Assembly (NCBI RefSeq): GCF_005239225.2
Contig: NC_133289.1
Location: 15,050,889 to 15,114,888, forward strand
Direction of reading: 5' to 3'
Length of the DNA: 64,000 nucleotides
Source: Populus alba
Lineage: Eukaryota; Streptophyta; Magnoliopsida; Malpighiales; Salicaceae
Shown here: piece by piece, positions 23,630 through 36,129 of the stretch
How the letters are laid out: the number at the start of each line of letters is the position of its first letter
How positions within the stretch are numbered: position 1 is the stretch's first letter
Program-made: the position numbers and the translations under genes
The notes under the pieces: generated by a model
Databases searched by the model: none
Seen by the model: only the letters and a program-made list of their open reading frames with translations
What the model was told of the DNA's origin: nothing

Positions 23630-25930
23630 TGGTTCATTTTAAAGCGAATTCCGACTTTTTAGTAAAAACAAAACAATGGTTTAATAATAATTATATATAA
23701 AAAAAAAAAAAACCGAATCAATTTGGACAAAAACACAAAAACCCAAAAATTTTCTATCAAAACCAAGAAAAAACTAAAAACACCAAAAACAAATGAAAAA
23801 CATCAAGAACATGCTCAACAACATGAATCAAGATCCAAACCAAATATAAACAAGCCACGACATAGGCATATTGGAAATCAATCACTAAAATATAATCAAA
23901 CATTATCAATTATTAACCAATAGTCATGATTTGAGTAAAATAGGTTTTGGTGCAAAAATAAAAACCTAGAATTAAAACTCAGAAATCATGATTATTTATG
24001 CGAATTAACTCTTGATTATTGATTAACCAAATCTTACAAAGTTGTTGGTGCAAAGAATTAGACTAAAACTAGTTCAAATCATGAAGCCAAGGTAATATTC
24101 TTCCAAAAAAGAAGAACAAAAACCCAAACTTTTTCTCTTCTCGCCAGTCCTTGCACCAATTGTGAACAATAGCAGACTACAAGCTCCAACAGACACTCCT
24201 CTCTCCCTATTGTGCTCTTCCTGCTAGCATCCACTAGTTCCTCGATCGGGAGAAGATCCTGCTCCACCGTGGTCAACTTCCTCTTTTCTCTTCCAGCCGT
24301 GGCTCCAGCCATCGCCAGTGCCAGTGAGTCGCTTCCCCTTCTGTATTACAATTCACGTTAGTAGCTGTAAATTATGATTCACTTGCTGCTGTAGCAAGTG
24401 CATTATAATTCACTTATCTCAATCGGGTCACTAGCTTAGGCCAGTGATCAGATCGGGGAAGTTGGGTCTACCGCAGGCTGGGTCAGACCCACCCAAAATC
24501 AATAAAAAAAAAACATTATAAAAATATTTTTTTATTTAGATTTTTGTAGGTTTATTTACTAGCGTCAGAGTCCGGAATTATACCGTATTTTGTGGATTGT
24601 GCAACATTTACCAACGCCAGAGTTGGAAATATTTATCAACTCCAGAGTCGGAAATATTATAGGATGATCATAAGAACATAACACAAACAAACATTTAGCA
24701 ATTTTAAACAAAATCAACAATGTAGCCTGCCTCAGTTAGGACGCTTAAGGGGTGATAACATCTTCCCTTTCGCGTAACCAATTCTAGACCATAGAATCTC
24801 TGGTGACTAGTTAAGGTTCCTAGTGATCATAATACTAAATGGTGACTCCTTGAACAAGATCTTTTCCCTTAAAAGAACAAGATGCCATATATCTGTTCTG
24901 TTTCCAATCAAAATTATTTCTTAATCGGTCGCCGCGATGTCCGGGTGTGACAGAATGACGATTCCACTCGGGACTTTAGGACTAAGCTTTGCTATTTGTC
25001 TTTTTTTATTGCTAAACTATATTTGTTGTACTTTTTTTTTCCCTCATTGTTATGGCTATGTTGAGTTTATCAAGTTTTATTTATCTATTTATTTATTTTT
25101 TTTCTTTTTACTGTTTTAGCATGCATTGTTTTTCATGTTTATCATGCATAGATATTGGATATGGATCCAAGGTCTTCATTCATCCCTTAGTTGCGTTCAT
25201 CTTATGTATGTTTGAACATACACTTATGAACTGTCATAATACTGCACTTTAGGTGAAATATAGGTCCCCTATTAAAACACACTTATAACACTCGACTTCG
25301 AAAAAAACAAATGAAAAACGAAGAAAAAACATAGTTGGAAGTCCAACACCAAAAAAAGACAAAAAGTCTTAGAGAAGAAGTCGCAAGGCTTACTAGTCTA
25401 TTCGAACAGGCCTTGAGATCTAAACTTGAAGAAGCAAAATCTACAGCTCATCTTGAACCTATGCTCATAAATCCACATAATCTAGAGGCAAATGAGGTGT
25501 CTCAACAGGCTATATATTCCAAGTTTGCTTAACTAGCATATCCCATAAGAATGTCATCTACCATTGACCTTACAATAAATGAATCTCAAAATAACAAGAT
25601 GGTAAAAGAAGATGGCCTGGATAAATGAGTTGCCTTGGAATAAAGGTTGAGGGCATTTGAGGGAACTAGCCTACATGACCATATAAAAGCTGTCGAGATA
25701 TGTTTGGTACCTAACGTAGTCATTCCTAAGAAGTTTAGGGTGCTAGAATTTGTCAAATATACAGGAACTCAATGCCCTGCAACTCATCTCAAGGCATACT
25801 ACAACAAAATGGATGAGATAGTCTATGACGAGAAACTGTTGATTCACTTCTTTCAAGACAATTTAAGTGACGTTGCTCTTACTTAATATATATGGTTGGA
25901 TAATACTAAAATTTTGTATTTTAAAAACTT
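23630..25930 (+). mobile_element. Ty3/gypsy-type LTR and gag remnant
   Basis: The segment 23630-24952 has the look of a long LTR and ends CCGGGTGTGACA. It is followed at once by GAATGACGATTCCACTCGGGAC-like sequence that reads as a primer-binding region, though I cannot name the tRNA. Beyond it, broken frames at 25335-25532 and 25647-25930 encode a retrotransposon gag: a coiled, charged N-part (KTKSLREEVARLTSLFEQ), then VIPKKFRVLEFVKYTGTQCP and DEKLLIHFFQDNLSDVALT, the typical wording of Ty3/gypsy (Tat/Ogre-like) gag. A TAA replaces the codon after VALT, which is normally Trp. The element stops within gag; no pol is present. The left LTR edge is a guess. Confidence 0.65.
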
Positions 25931-28009
25931 AGAGCTACCATTTCGCTTGAAAACCAATTACTTTGCATTCATTTTACTGTTTTTTTTTTTTTATTTTTTT
26001 TAAAACTGGAACTCTAGCACTTGAAATTAAGGTTGTTGCCCTTCTTACATTTGTAATCCTAAGGACAACTTCCAATTCCTATAAAAACAATTTTATCGAC
26101 AACGCGTATCTTAACATTATTACATTTTCCATGAGCACGAGAAGAAATCCTCGAACAGTTCCAAATTACGTGACCTAAACGGCAAACAAACCTCTAATGT
26201 GCCAATTAAGTTAGAGACCGTCCATGCACGACCTTACGCCTTATCCTTATTTCGTTGTTGTTGTTTTCTGGAGCAGACGGTGGCTAGGATTGGACATATT
26301 TGCCGTCCATATCACGGTGGGATTTTGAGGCATATTTTAGTACCGCTGTTCATGTGCCTCCTATCAAATCTGGACACCATGCGAGGCTGAATCTCTAGCA
26401 CAGTGTTCTTTAAAAACCTCTAAAAACAAATAATTCAGCAACTGTTCTTCTAAGATTAATTATAGGGACATGGTCTCCTGGTATTTATTTATATATTTAA
26501 GGATCATTGCTGAAGCATGAGATTCACCCCCATAAGTGGGTTCCTCGTCATCAAAACTTTCGACTAGTATTTGTTCTTTTCTTCAACTATTTTCTTTCCT
26601 GTCATTATAAGCCGTTGGACACTCCTTTTTGCATCAACAAAACGCAAGTTGGGCTGAAGATCCCATCTCAATATGGTACATCTTCTTCTGTCTATTCACA
26701 TCATCAATATTCACCATGACCGTCCAAAATTGTTCCCAATAATTGTATTTCTCACGAACTCTCCCATGGATATTCAATGAATTGAGAGTGTTTTATAATT
26801 TTATAATGGGGACGTAGAGCATGCTGAATAAATCTTTATGAATTCCTAGCGTAAATTTTTTTTTCTTTTTTTTTTTCTGAATCAAAAAGATCGAATTATT
26901 TGATTTAATGTATGAGAATTGGTGTGGATTGAGACATAGAACATAGTCTTGATATGCAAAAAAGTAGCCCCGTGTATTCTGCCGTAAGAGAAAAGTAGGT
27001 TATTGACCCATTCATCACCTACCTTCAAAAGTAGAAAAAAAAAAAAGGAAATCATTGCATGCTGAATTTTGGAACTTCTAGACTATCAAGCATGGTTTAC
27101 ATCGTGCGTGTCTTCGATAGTGGGGGATTAACTGAAGAACTTTGATCGTCCAACTCTGAAAGTTTTAATCCTTCATTTTTAATTATGAGACTAATTAATA
27201 CTGTTACCAACAAACCATATCTGTATTATCTCAATCTAATGTTGAAACCGAGCTTTTTTTTTATTATTATTATTATATAAGATAAAACTCAACCCAAAAT
27301 AAAAATAACTTTTAAAAATTAATTTTAATTATTAAAATTCAAATCAAATCAAATATCTGGATTTTACCAAACGTTATATCATGTTATCCTAACATACTTG
27401 AGAAAGACATGTAGGAAAGATAGAACCACCAAATAGCTTACACAACAAAAAACAAAAAACAAAATAGTATCTTCATATATCCACACACACATTATAGAGG
27501 CGTCAACACTCAATAACAAAGTTATTAAGCTAAGTTAAATAGATTAATTTAAATTAATTTTGGTTAATTTAAAATAATATTGTATTATTTTTTAAAATAA
27601 AAAAATTGAAATCAATCTCACCTAAATTTTGATTGGGTTGATCAAGTCATAAATTGACCTGTCAAATTGACTCAATTTAAAATATTGACCTGGTAGGTTA
27701 ATATAACTTGATCGACTTGCTCAAAATTCATGTGAGATTCGATTTGATATATATATATATATATCAATTGATATGCAAATTAACTTACCAGATTAATTAG
27801 ATTTGAAAAAGTCAATTCCCATCAAATTTAATATAAAACCCGGCTAGGTTAAGGTTTCAGATCATCGGACCATTGAGTTGACACATCAAGTTAGGTTAAG
27901 TTTAATAATACTAGTGAAAAACTATATCAAGCTAGACATAAGAGAGGTTGATTGAATTCTAGCTCTTAATGTGACTTAATGTTTGAAAGTGTAATAGCTT
28001 TTTTTTTTT
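25931..28009. other. Intergenic DNA, no gene seen
   Basis: Mixed and AT-rich sequence. Short plus frames at 26199-26390 and 26507-26719 resemble no known protein. A (TA)n run lies at about 27749-27765. The less biased portion 26050-27200 may be decayed mobile DNA but I cannot name it. Confidence 0.4.
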
Positions 28010-28160
28010 TTTTTGGTACTTTTTAAAAGTTTATTTTATTTAAAAAAATATTAAATTGATTTTTTTATTAATATTTTTATAGTTTTAATATGATAATATT
28101 AAAAATAAAAATAAAATTAATATATTTTTAAATAAAAAAATACTTAAAAAACTAAACATC
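28010..28160 (+). repeat. Dispersed AT-rich repeat copy
   Basis: Follows the shared pattern, ending 'ttaatatatttttaaataaaaaaatacttaaaaaactaaacatcc'-like text in the same orientation as the other copies. Boundaries are approximate. Confidence 0.4.
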
Positions 28161-28553
28161 CAAGAAATTTAAAGGTATAGTAACCCCGGTCCATCTCAGG
28201 CGTGCTCGAAGTTCCCATTAATGCAAGTACAATGTTGAATGTCAAACACGACTGGGGCTATTGACTTGAAGCCGATAATAGTAAGACGGCCGTCGGATCA
28301 AATGATTAATCAGAGCATTAGGCATGCTAGAAATCCAGGTGGCAAATTACTAGACGTCAATTGTACCATCCCTAAAGATCACGCAACAAAGAACCATAGC
28401 CATATCGATTCATATTTTGATGTTGTTCTCTGACATATTTTACAATGTCGGCGCCCCATTAGATTATCTTCTTTATCCTCATGGTCTGGTCTTCTCGTGA
28501 ATAGTTAGTTATATTAATATTTATTAAACCAGCTCCTTATTCATCCGCGTCAA

Positions 28554-28596
<43 letters not shown>

Positions 28597-30960
28597 GATT
28601 TTAATATTTCACCTAAAAAAAATAAAAAAATAATTAATAGACTATATACTGGTAATAAATACTGAAATTTCTAAAATTATTTTTTTTTTTATTCCACATT
28701 AGAAAGGTATTATCTTCTTTCTTTTAAGTTGAAATATTTAAACTAAAAAGATTTTTATCTCATATTAAAAAAATAACTTTTTTTCTTGTGAACATAAAAT
28801 ATATATATTGATGGGCTTTTAATTTCATTTTGAAAAAAATAAATTTTTTTTTCTAGTGCTTATATAGTGAACTCAAATAGAAATTAATAAGTAAATGGTG
28901 GTAGGCTCGGGTGCATAAGGTTGGATAAATCGAGACAAACACCTCTTATCCCCCCTCCACACGCAAGGCAAATGTCTATGCTTTCTAAACCTTTTGTTTT
29001 TTTTGGCTCTTAAATTGAAACCATTATTTTAGCTTTTTCACAAGAATTCTACTAGACATTACTATGTTAAGTGGAACACCCGCTCAAAAATTATTTTTTT
29101 ATCTGTTCATAAAACAAAATTACTTTATTTTGGGGAACACCTAGACAAGCAAATATCTTCCATCCATCTATCAAAAACATATGGTTCAAGTGTGATCCAA
29201 CTTTATAAAATTAGGTGAGGTTAGGTTTTTGTTTATTGAGTTTTTTTGTTTGTTAAAGGAAGAAATTACTTTGTTTTGGGGAACATTGCACAAGCAAATA
29301 TCTCTCACCTCTAAAAAAATATGTTAGGCTAGTTATTTTATAGATTAATTTTTTGGTTTCTTAAAAAAAAAAAAGGTTTCTAGTTGGTTGCCCGAGTCTT
29401 TTTAGGCCAACTATATGCCTAAGTTTGGCCTTCTTTAGACCTAGCTAGGGCTCGAGTCACCTGAATCTTAGATCAACCAATTAGACTGGACTGAGTCTAA
29501 CAACTATAAGCATATGTTCTTTTCTTAATTACTACTATTATTATACATATACCTAGGATGTTGCTTCGGCATTGTTGCTAGAAACTTTTTTGTGATGTAA
29601 TTAAATCTAGTTAAGTAACTCAACATTATGACTCATTGATCCAAACTTAGGATTATGTTAAGTTATAAAGTAAATTAGGTAAAAATTGATCTAGTATAGT
29701 GCAATTAACTTGGAAGGTACATTCACGACTTTGTTAACTCATTCAAAACATGATTTGACTTTTTAAAAGAAATAAAAATGATGTTGATTTAATGTCTTTG
29801 TACAAAAAAATATTAGGAAGATGGCATTTTAAATAGACCAAAGGTAAATCAGGTTAACTCACCTAACTCATGACTTAAGTTATGGCCCAAACCAGGTTTA
29901 ATAATCTTGATTTCTAGAATCTATTTTTTATTTAATTAAATAATTTTTTTTACAAGAAAGACAACAAATAAAATTATTGAAGAAAAATATATTTCTTTAA
30001 TCTAAATTTTATTTCCTTAATGTATTTGTATATTTTTTAAATAAAAACCTATCATGATCTTCGAAGAAAGTTTTTTAAAAAATTAATATTAAAATAATAC
30101 CTCAATATTTTGTATGTGAATGAAGAAAAAAAATCAATAAATGTTATAAAATAATGTAAAAAAACACCCAATAATATCCCAATAATTTTTTTATTTTCAT
30201 TGCATATCCATGAGAAAATTTCTATTTATTATTTTTGTTTATAGTGCATTTCTCAAAATCCAAAAAAAAAAAAACATATAAAGGGGATTGATGTGCATGG
30301 ACCTACAAGGCCAGGCTTGTATGCGTGACCTTCTTCTTATTGATTTTTTTTTTTTTAATGTTTAATGTTGGATGACATGTCATTAACCCTTTGTCTTTTA
30401 TTTTTAAAGAATAAAACAGATGATGCTCTATGTTCATACCCATATCCCGATTCACCAGGAAAGGTGCCTAGAAAATCGAGCTAGGGTTTTTTGGACCTAA
30501 ATGTTTTTTTTAAAAAAACTTATTTTCACATTAAAACACCTAATAAAATACCTTAGAATACCAAAACACTAATTCCTCAACTCAAAACACCTCTAAATTG
30601 GTTTCAAAATACAAGATCAAATCGAGAAAATAATTTTTTTTCCTATTCTAATATATTTTTTCTAGCAATATAAAAGCTTAAAAACAAGTTAATGACACTC
30701 CTTTTGTAAAATAGAACACATTGACACCAATTTGATTTTTTTTTGGTTAACTGAATCTAAGCAATCAACTGTTTTTTCTCCCTCCTACTATATTTTGTTG
30801 ACTCTTTTTTCTCTCTCTCACCTCTCTCAAGTTCAAGGACTAAAACAAATAAATCATAATGTGATTTTAAGGTATGATTTGATTATTAAAAATATAAGGT
30901 CTAAAATGGAAATGCAAAAACTAGAACAAAAATTAGGGAATTTGATGAAGTTAGGAAAAA
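28161..30960. other. Intergenic DNA, no gene seen
   Basis: A non-AT-rich island (28180-28460) contains a 64-codon frame without recognisable similarity. A (TA)n microsatellite lies at 28557-28592. The phrase TTACTTTATTTTGGGGAACA recurs in near-identical form near 29113 and 29264, an internal direct duplication of about 150 bp spacing. The rest is AT-rich spacer. Confidence 0.4.
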
Positions 30961-31745
30961 CTTCACATAAAAATTAGGTTTTACACAGTTAGCGAAACTA
31001 GACCAAGACATGTGAGTTGGGCTTCGTGTTTGGACGTTAATATTTCTAGAAAAATAAGTCCCTCGTGGATTCACTAATACTTAAGGCAGTGATTGCAAGA
31101 GAAATATAATGTAAAAAAGACATATGTCCTGTAATGTAGAACAAATTATTAAAGGTAAAATGTAGTCATGTGATGTAATAGAAAAATGAGAGTAAGTTTT
31201 ATGGCCAATCAGGTTTAACCCATGTTTATCTAGTGACCCAAGCATTTATAGACTTTGGTCATGTATGCTTACCTCGAATGTGAAGAATGGTGTTGTAAAT
31301 AATTGGTTGAAATGTAGGGGTCCATCATTTATTGTGCTATTTAGGTTATACAGAAAATATATAATGACCTGAAACTTTTAATGTTTAATATAAAACCTGT
31401 TTTTTTTCATTAGACCATCTATTGTAGATATTTTCTTCATGTCTATTTGTTATTTCCAGTCAGAATTTACACTATTAAACATGGGTTTTACAAATTTATC
31501 TATGTTTGCATCGTCAATCATTAGCAAAAAATAGAGTGTCTGCATAAAAGTTTTCACTTGTTAAGAATCTATCAAAAAATATTTAGCTAATCATGAAACA
31601 CATCTTGCGCGTGAGCGATTTGCGAAGCCACATTTTGACTTTTTAAAACTAAAAAAAAAACATATATTGCAGCATGCAGAACAATAATTATTGCCCAAAC
31701 AATAACAAATTAATTTTTTTTTGTTTGAAATCCATTTTATGTGCA
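30961..31745 (+). repeat. 0.8-kb direct repeat, left copy (possible LTR)
   Basis: Starts at CTTCACATAAAAATTAGGTT and ends near AAATCCATTTTATGTG. The same ordered blocks occur at 35238-36045, with clear stretches of identity such as 'cttacctc.aa..tgaag.gtggtgttgtaa.taattggt'. The left copy has about 150 bp (31345-31495) missing from the right copy. Two such direct repeats 3.5 kb apart could be LTRs of an older element or a local duplication; neither TG/CA ends nor a primer-binding site next to this copy were found. Confidence 0.55.
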
Positions 31746-31952
31746 CTGTCAATTTCTCCCCCAAAATTTTTAAATAAATATGTTTGGAAGACCTTAACAA
31801 CAAAAATAGGGGGGGATACTTATAGTGTCAATATTCACCTAAATGGTCATACTTGCATAAAAATGTTACCATTTTTTCTCTAAATATTTTTCCATTTTTT
31901 TGTGTTATGAACCTACCTTTCTTGTAATTTTGTTAATGTTTTTAATGAAGGA

Positions 31953-33184
31953 TGTAATATCCCACATCAGCGTGTGAGGACTCGGGGGAGGGTCTTATAT
32001 GAGCATGCTCACCTTGACTTGTAAGACGCATTTTAGAGCCATACGTGGCTGATTAGTACTTAAAAGTGCATGTTTATCAAGGTTTTATATCATCATTTTG
32101 CACTTGAAGTATCAATAACTCCTTAACAAAAGCATGTTTTATAATAACAAGTTTGATACTATAAGATACCTTAATTTATGGTAAATGCTCATTTTAAATG
32201 CAGGCCTATCACATAAATAAAAGGATTGATTGATGAGTTTAAGTATTGAAAGTGAAAGGACAAAGAGATGGCCAAACTTAGAAAAGAGATGCCGATGCAG
32301 TCCAAACCGGAACATAATTGGATCATATCTGGAGCTCTAGATCTCGGATTTAGGTCCATTTTATATGGATGGAAAGCCTACAACTTTCATGGGAACCCAA
32401 GATTTAAAAAGGCCGTTTTGAAGTCAAACTGAAGAACAACGAAGAAGTCCGAAGCTGTCCTGCAGCCCAGACACTATTTAGTGTTCAACCCATATCTTGA
32501 GTTCTAGAAGTCCAAATGACCTTATCTTTTTTTTGTTGGAAAGCTGAGACAATTTCCTAGAACATTCCTGAGGATTCTGGGTAAATTATGATGTTAGCAA
32601 TGACGTTTTGTTCAGACAAGAAGATAAGGATTGTCACCAAGTCAAGATGTGGCGGCCTATAAAAGGAGGCATTTACCATGTATTGAGGCATCTTGGTTTC
32701 CAGATCAAGATCATGCTCTTGCTTTCTCTCTTTGTATTGCTTATGTTTTGCTTTCATTAATATCAAGTTTATGCACTTCATTTCCTTTCCTTTACTTAGT
32801 TAACTTCTTTCTCATTTATGTTCTTATCTTGTTCATCTATGTTTCTTTCTTTCATTATGTTTAGCTAAGTTAATTATGTCAAGGTGAAAATGGTACACTA
32901 ATGAGCCCACTTGGTACAACAAATACTTGGTACTTTCATAGCCCATACTGCTATGAAAGGAAACTTGATTTGTTGTTAACATAAGTTATAATCATGAATG
33001 CCTGCCAACATTTACAAGTATTAGCTTTATTCGAATAAGATAACTAATGTAATCATGTTAACAATTTCAAATCTGATTGGAACCTCCTTTATGTGTGGTT
33101 TCGTTTGAAGTACCATTAGTGGATCCTCTAACTTGACATTTATTTTTATCGTTGTTTAATCCTTACATTAAATTATTGTTGTTA

Positions 33185-33215
<31 letters not shown>

Positions 33216-33715
33216 CTGTTCATAAACTCAGTATATAGGCTGGAAACCTGTGACCCGATCTTTTAGATCATTCTCAGGTATAACAACGCCACATACTGAG
33301 TATTATTATTATTATATATTACTATTACTAGTACTACATTGTTATTATTATTGTTATTGTTGTTATTCCAAAAAGACATCAAGCTTTTGGTCGTGTCAGT
33401 GGCTGCCAAAAAAATCCATGAGGCTCGTGAGCCAAATCGGGCAATATTCTACTAGTGGAGTTGGGTGTTACATTTGGTATCAGAGCTTTTTTTACTGGTT
33501 GTTCGATGATGCTGACGGGGTCGTTGGGCATCTTAAGGGGGTGGATTGTAATATCCAGCATCGGCGGGTGAGGACTTGGGGGAGCGCCTTATATAAGCAT
33601 GCTCACCGTGATTAGTAAGACGTGTTTTGGAGCCATGCGTGGATGCCAAGAAAAAAAATATGTGAGGCTTGTGGATCAAAGTGGACAATATATTACTAGT
33701 GGGTGCAGTTTTACA
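31953..33715 (+). mobile_element. TRIM miniature LTR retrotransposon, interrupted by a solo LTR
   Basis: 5' LTR is 31953-33472 (166 bp once the nested insertion and its duplicate are discounted), beginning TGTAATATCCCACATCAG and ending GGTGTTACA. The internal region is only 74 bp (33473-33546), with the initiator-Met primer-binding site TGGTATCAGAGC at 33475-33486 and a purine tract AAGGGGGTGGA before the 3' LTR. The 3' LTR is 33547-33715 (169 bp). The flanks AAGGA (31948-31952) and AAGGA (33716-33720) are a perfect 5-bp target duplication. It has no coding capacity, as is usual for terminal-repeat retrotransposons in miniature, which move using proteins of autonomous LTR elements. Confidence 0.88.
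32050..33398 (+). mobile_element. Solo LTR (1349 bp) nested in the TRIM 5' LTR
   Basis: The segment begins TGATTAGTACTTAAAAGTGC, ends GGTCGTGTCA and is flanked by a perfect 5-bp duplication GTGGC (32045-32049 and 33399-33403). Removing it with one duplicate makes the TRIM 5' LTR colinear with the 3' LTR (GCGTGG.TGCCAA in both). A related LTR lies at 52429-54036. No internal or coding sequence is present, so this is the product of LTR-LTR recombination. It contains (TTA)n runs at 33180-33214. Confidence 0.88.
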
Positions 33716-33720
33716 AAGGA

Positions 33721-35237
33721 TCTCTATTACTTTTAGAGATAACTTATCACAGGGACTTAGATAGTGGTTACGGGCACTTGGAGACAAGCAGTCATGTGGA
33801 CCTAGAGATAAGAGATCATGAGGACCTGGAGAATGATCCCTAATCCTTTTGGAGATGTTAAAGAAGTATGGAGATTCAATTGAGACATATATTTTTTATA
33901 GAGAGAAGTTTAGAGACATGAAGATATGGAGAAAAACTTGCTTTTTTCATTATTGAAAATTCAAAAGATAAAGATATACTACATAGGATAACTTGAGGAT
34001 TATATAATCTCAAATATCTCATAAGATGTGCAAACTTTTTTCATTTCTTACTTTGGTTTTGTATTTTTCTCACAAAATGTTGGAGGTAACCTCATGCAAT
34101 CAATCTTTATATCTTCTTTTTAAGGTGTGACATTCCTTGATTTAATGCCCATGGTCACAATGAAAAAGGAAATGTATATTAGGGTTCCTCGTGTCCGTCC
34201 TATTTTTTATAGGAGGTGGGTATTGTATATTTGTTTCCCTCTTATAACAGCTAGCACCTCAGTTTATATGATGGTGAAATATGTAATTATGAGCTCTATA
34301 AATGTCATTCATTTTTTTCAGCTAATGTAATTTTCCATTATGTTTTTGACACTAATAAGACTTTGGTTGGGTAGAGTATATAATATTTTCCATAAATAAT
34401 AGTTGTAAACTCTATTAATCAAGGCTTATATGGCAATAAGCTTAAGGAGTCATTCTACATTAAGCATTTTATCATCGAACCTTTAGAGATAGACTATATT
34501 GCTTTCATCTTCCCTTTGTATGACGATGAATAGTTTTTTCTTGCTCTTTTTGGTAAGATGCTTGTGTTGAAGTGAGAAATGAGTTTGGAGCAAAGATTAT
34601 AAAAGTGAAGAATAAAGTCAAGCTCTAAACATGCATATTCATAAAGTGTTGTCTATAAGCCCTAGCAGAGACGTAGTCTTTGAAGAGTCGAGTGTGCAAT
34701 ATTTCTATGACAAAGTAGGGATTATTTCATTTGTTGATGGTTATGTTCTTGCTCATGAACTCCTGAAGTTATGGAGCTTATATTACTCCTAGGTCTTTTT
34801 CTAGTGTGTTAACGAAACTCAAATGGATATTTGCAGTAACTTGATTCTTTGGAGCTTCTTGCATAAGAACAATATATGTACCTCCTTCTAAATGTAGGAG
34901 TGTGAGTGTTACTCACATGCATGTCATTTTTTTATGTTTGGTCATAGAATTAAAGTTGTCATTACATTCTTATTGGTACTTATTGTTGTGTAGCCAGAAG
35001 AGAGCAAAGATATAGTTGCATCATCGCAACAACGTCATTAAACGATACACATGATGGGAGAGATGTTGGAAAGCTAGAGGAGCTGGAGTCCATGTAGTGG
35101 GGAGATTAGTTATCCTCCCTTGTTCTAGAGTTTTGTCATCCATGAAAAGTGTTTTTGGTGAAAATATATGAGATGAAAATGAACTAACTTTTTGTTTAGG
35201 ATCAAACAGATAACACTACTAATAAAGTCAATAAAAA
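33721..35237. other. Unassigned sequence between the TRIM and the right direct repeat
   Basis: AT-rich sequence with no frame I recognise. 'ggagat', 'gagacatg' and 'agagataa' motifs recur at 33735-33950. With 31746-31952 it makes up the interior bounded by the two 0.8-kb repeats (about 1.7 kb once the TRIM is removed). If the repeats are LTRs, this is a non-coding element interior. Confidence 0.35.
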
Positions 35238-36045
35238 CTTCACAAAAAAATCAGGTTTTCCACGTTCAATGAAACTAGGCCAAGTCATGTAAGATGGGTT
35301 TCGAGTTTAGACTTGAATACTTTTGAAAAAAAAAGTCTCTTATGGAATCAAGGACTCTCCGATACTTAAATCGGTAATGGTAGAAGAAAAAATATATATA
35401 TAAAAATTGCGTCTTATAACTTAGGACAAAGTGTTAAAGGTAAGACATAATCTTGTAATGTAAAAGAAAAATGGGAATATGTTTTATGGCTCAGGAGGCT
35501 TATCTCATATTTACCTTATAATCTTAATATTTATAGATCTTAGTAACAACGGCTTACCTCAAACATGAAGAGTGGTGTTGTAATTAATTGGTGGGAATGT
35601 TGGTGTCCATCATTGGTTGTAGTGTTTAGGGTATTGAGTTTCATAAGAAAAAAAAAATTGTTTTTGCATCGTTAACCATTAGATAAAAAATGAGGTGTAT
35701 GCGTAAAAGTCTACACTTGTTAAGAATTTGTCAGAAACCATGTTAGTAAATCATGAAAAATATTATGTGTGTGGGTAGTGTGCAACCCCGCATTCTAGCT
35801 ATTCGAAACTCTAAAAAATATTTTGGGACATGATGAATAAAGAAAAGAAAAATGTGTGGGATACATTTTGGCCAGCCCAAGAACTTTTCGTGTGTTGGAG
35901 TAGTAATTTGGATCGAGACCCGAATGACATAAGTACTACCATTTAGGCATGACGTAAACAACAACAAAAAGGTATTGTCATCTGGGCTACATGGCCTAAA
36001 CGACAATAAATTAATTTTTTTTGTTAGAAATCCATTTTACGTGAA
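35238..36045 (+). repeat. 0.8-kb direct repeat, right copy (possible LTR)
   Basis: Colinear with 30961-31745, starting CTTCACAAAAAAATCAGGTTTTCC and ending AAATCCATTTTACGTGAACC. It carries about 170 bp (35790-35960) that the left copy lacks. Divergence is substantial, so the pair is old. Confidence 0.55.
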
Positions 36046-36129
36046 CCATCATAATTGTATGGTATTTTAATTCCTATATTGTATTTGGAAAGTGATAAGG
36101 AATTGGAATGAAATTTAAAATTTTTAATA

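Noticed and set aside
24079..24312. 77-codon minus-strand frame (MAGATAGREKRKL...)
   Set aside because: It lies within the presumed gypsy LTR; no similarity to host proteins could be named.
33180..33360. Possible CRISPR-like or structured array in the TTA/TTG repeats
   Set aside because: They are simple trinucleotide microsatellites inside the solo LTR of a plant genome.
33250..33615. 121-codon plus-strand frame with a Tyr/Cys-rich start
   Set aside because: It runs through the end of the solo LTR, the TRIM interior and the 3' LTR, so it is not a gene.
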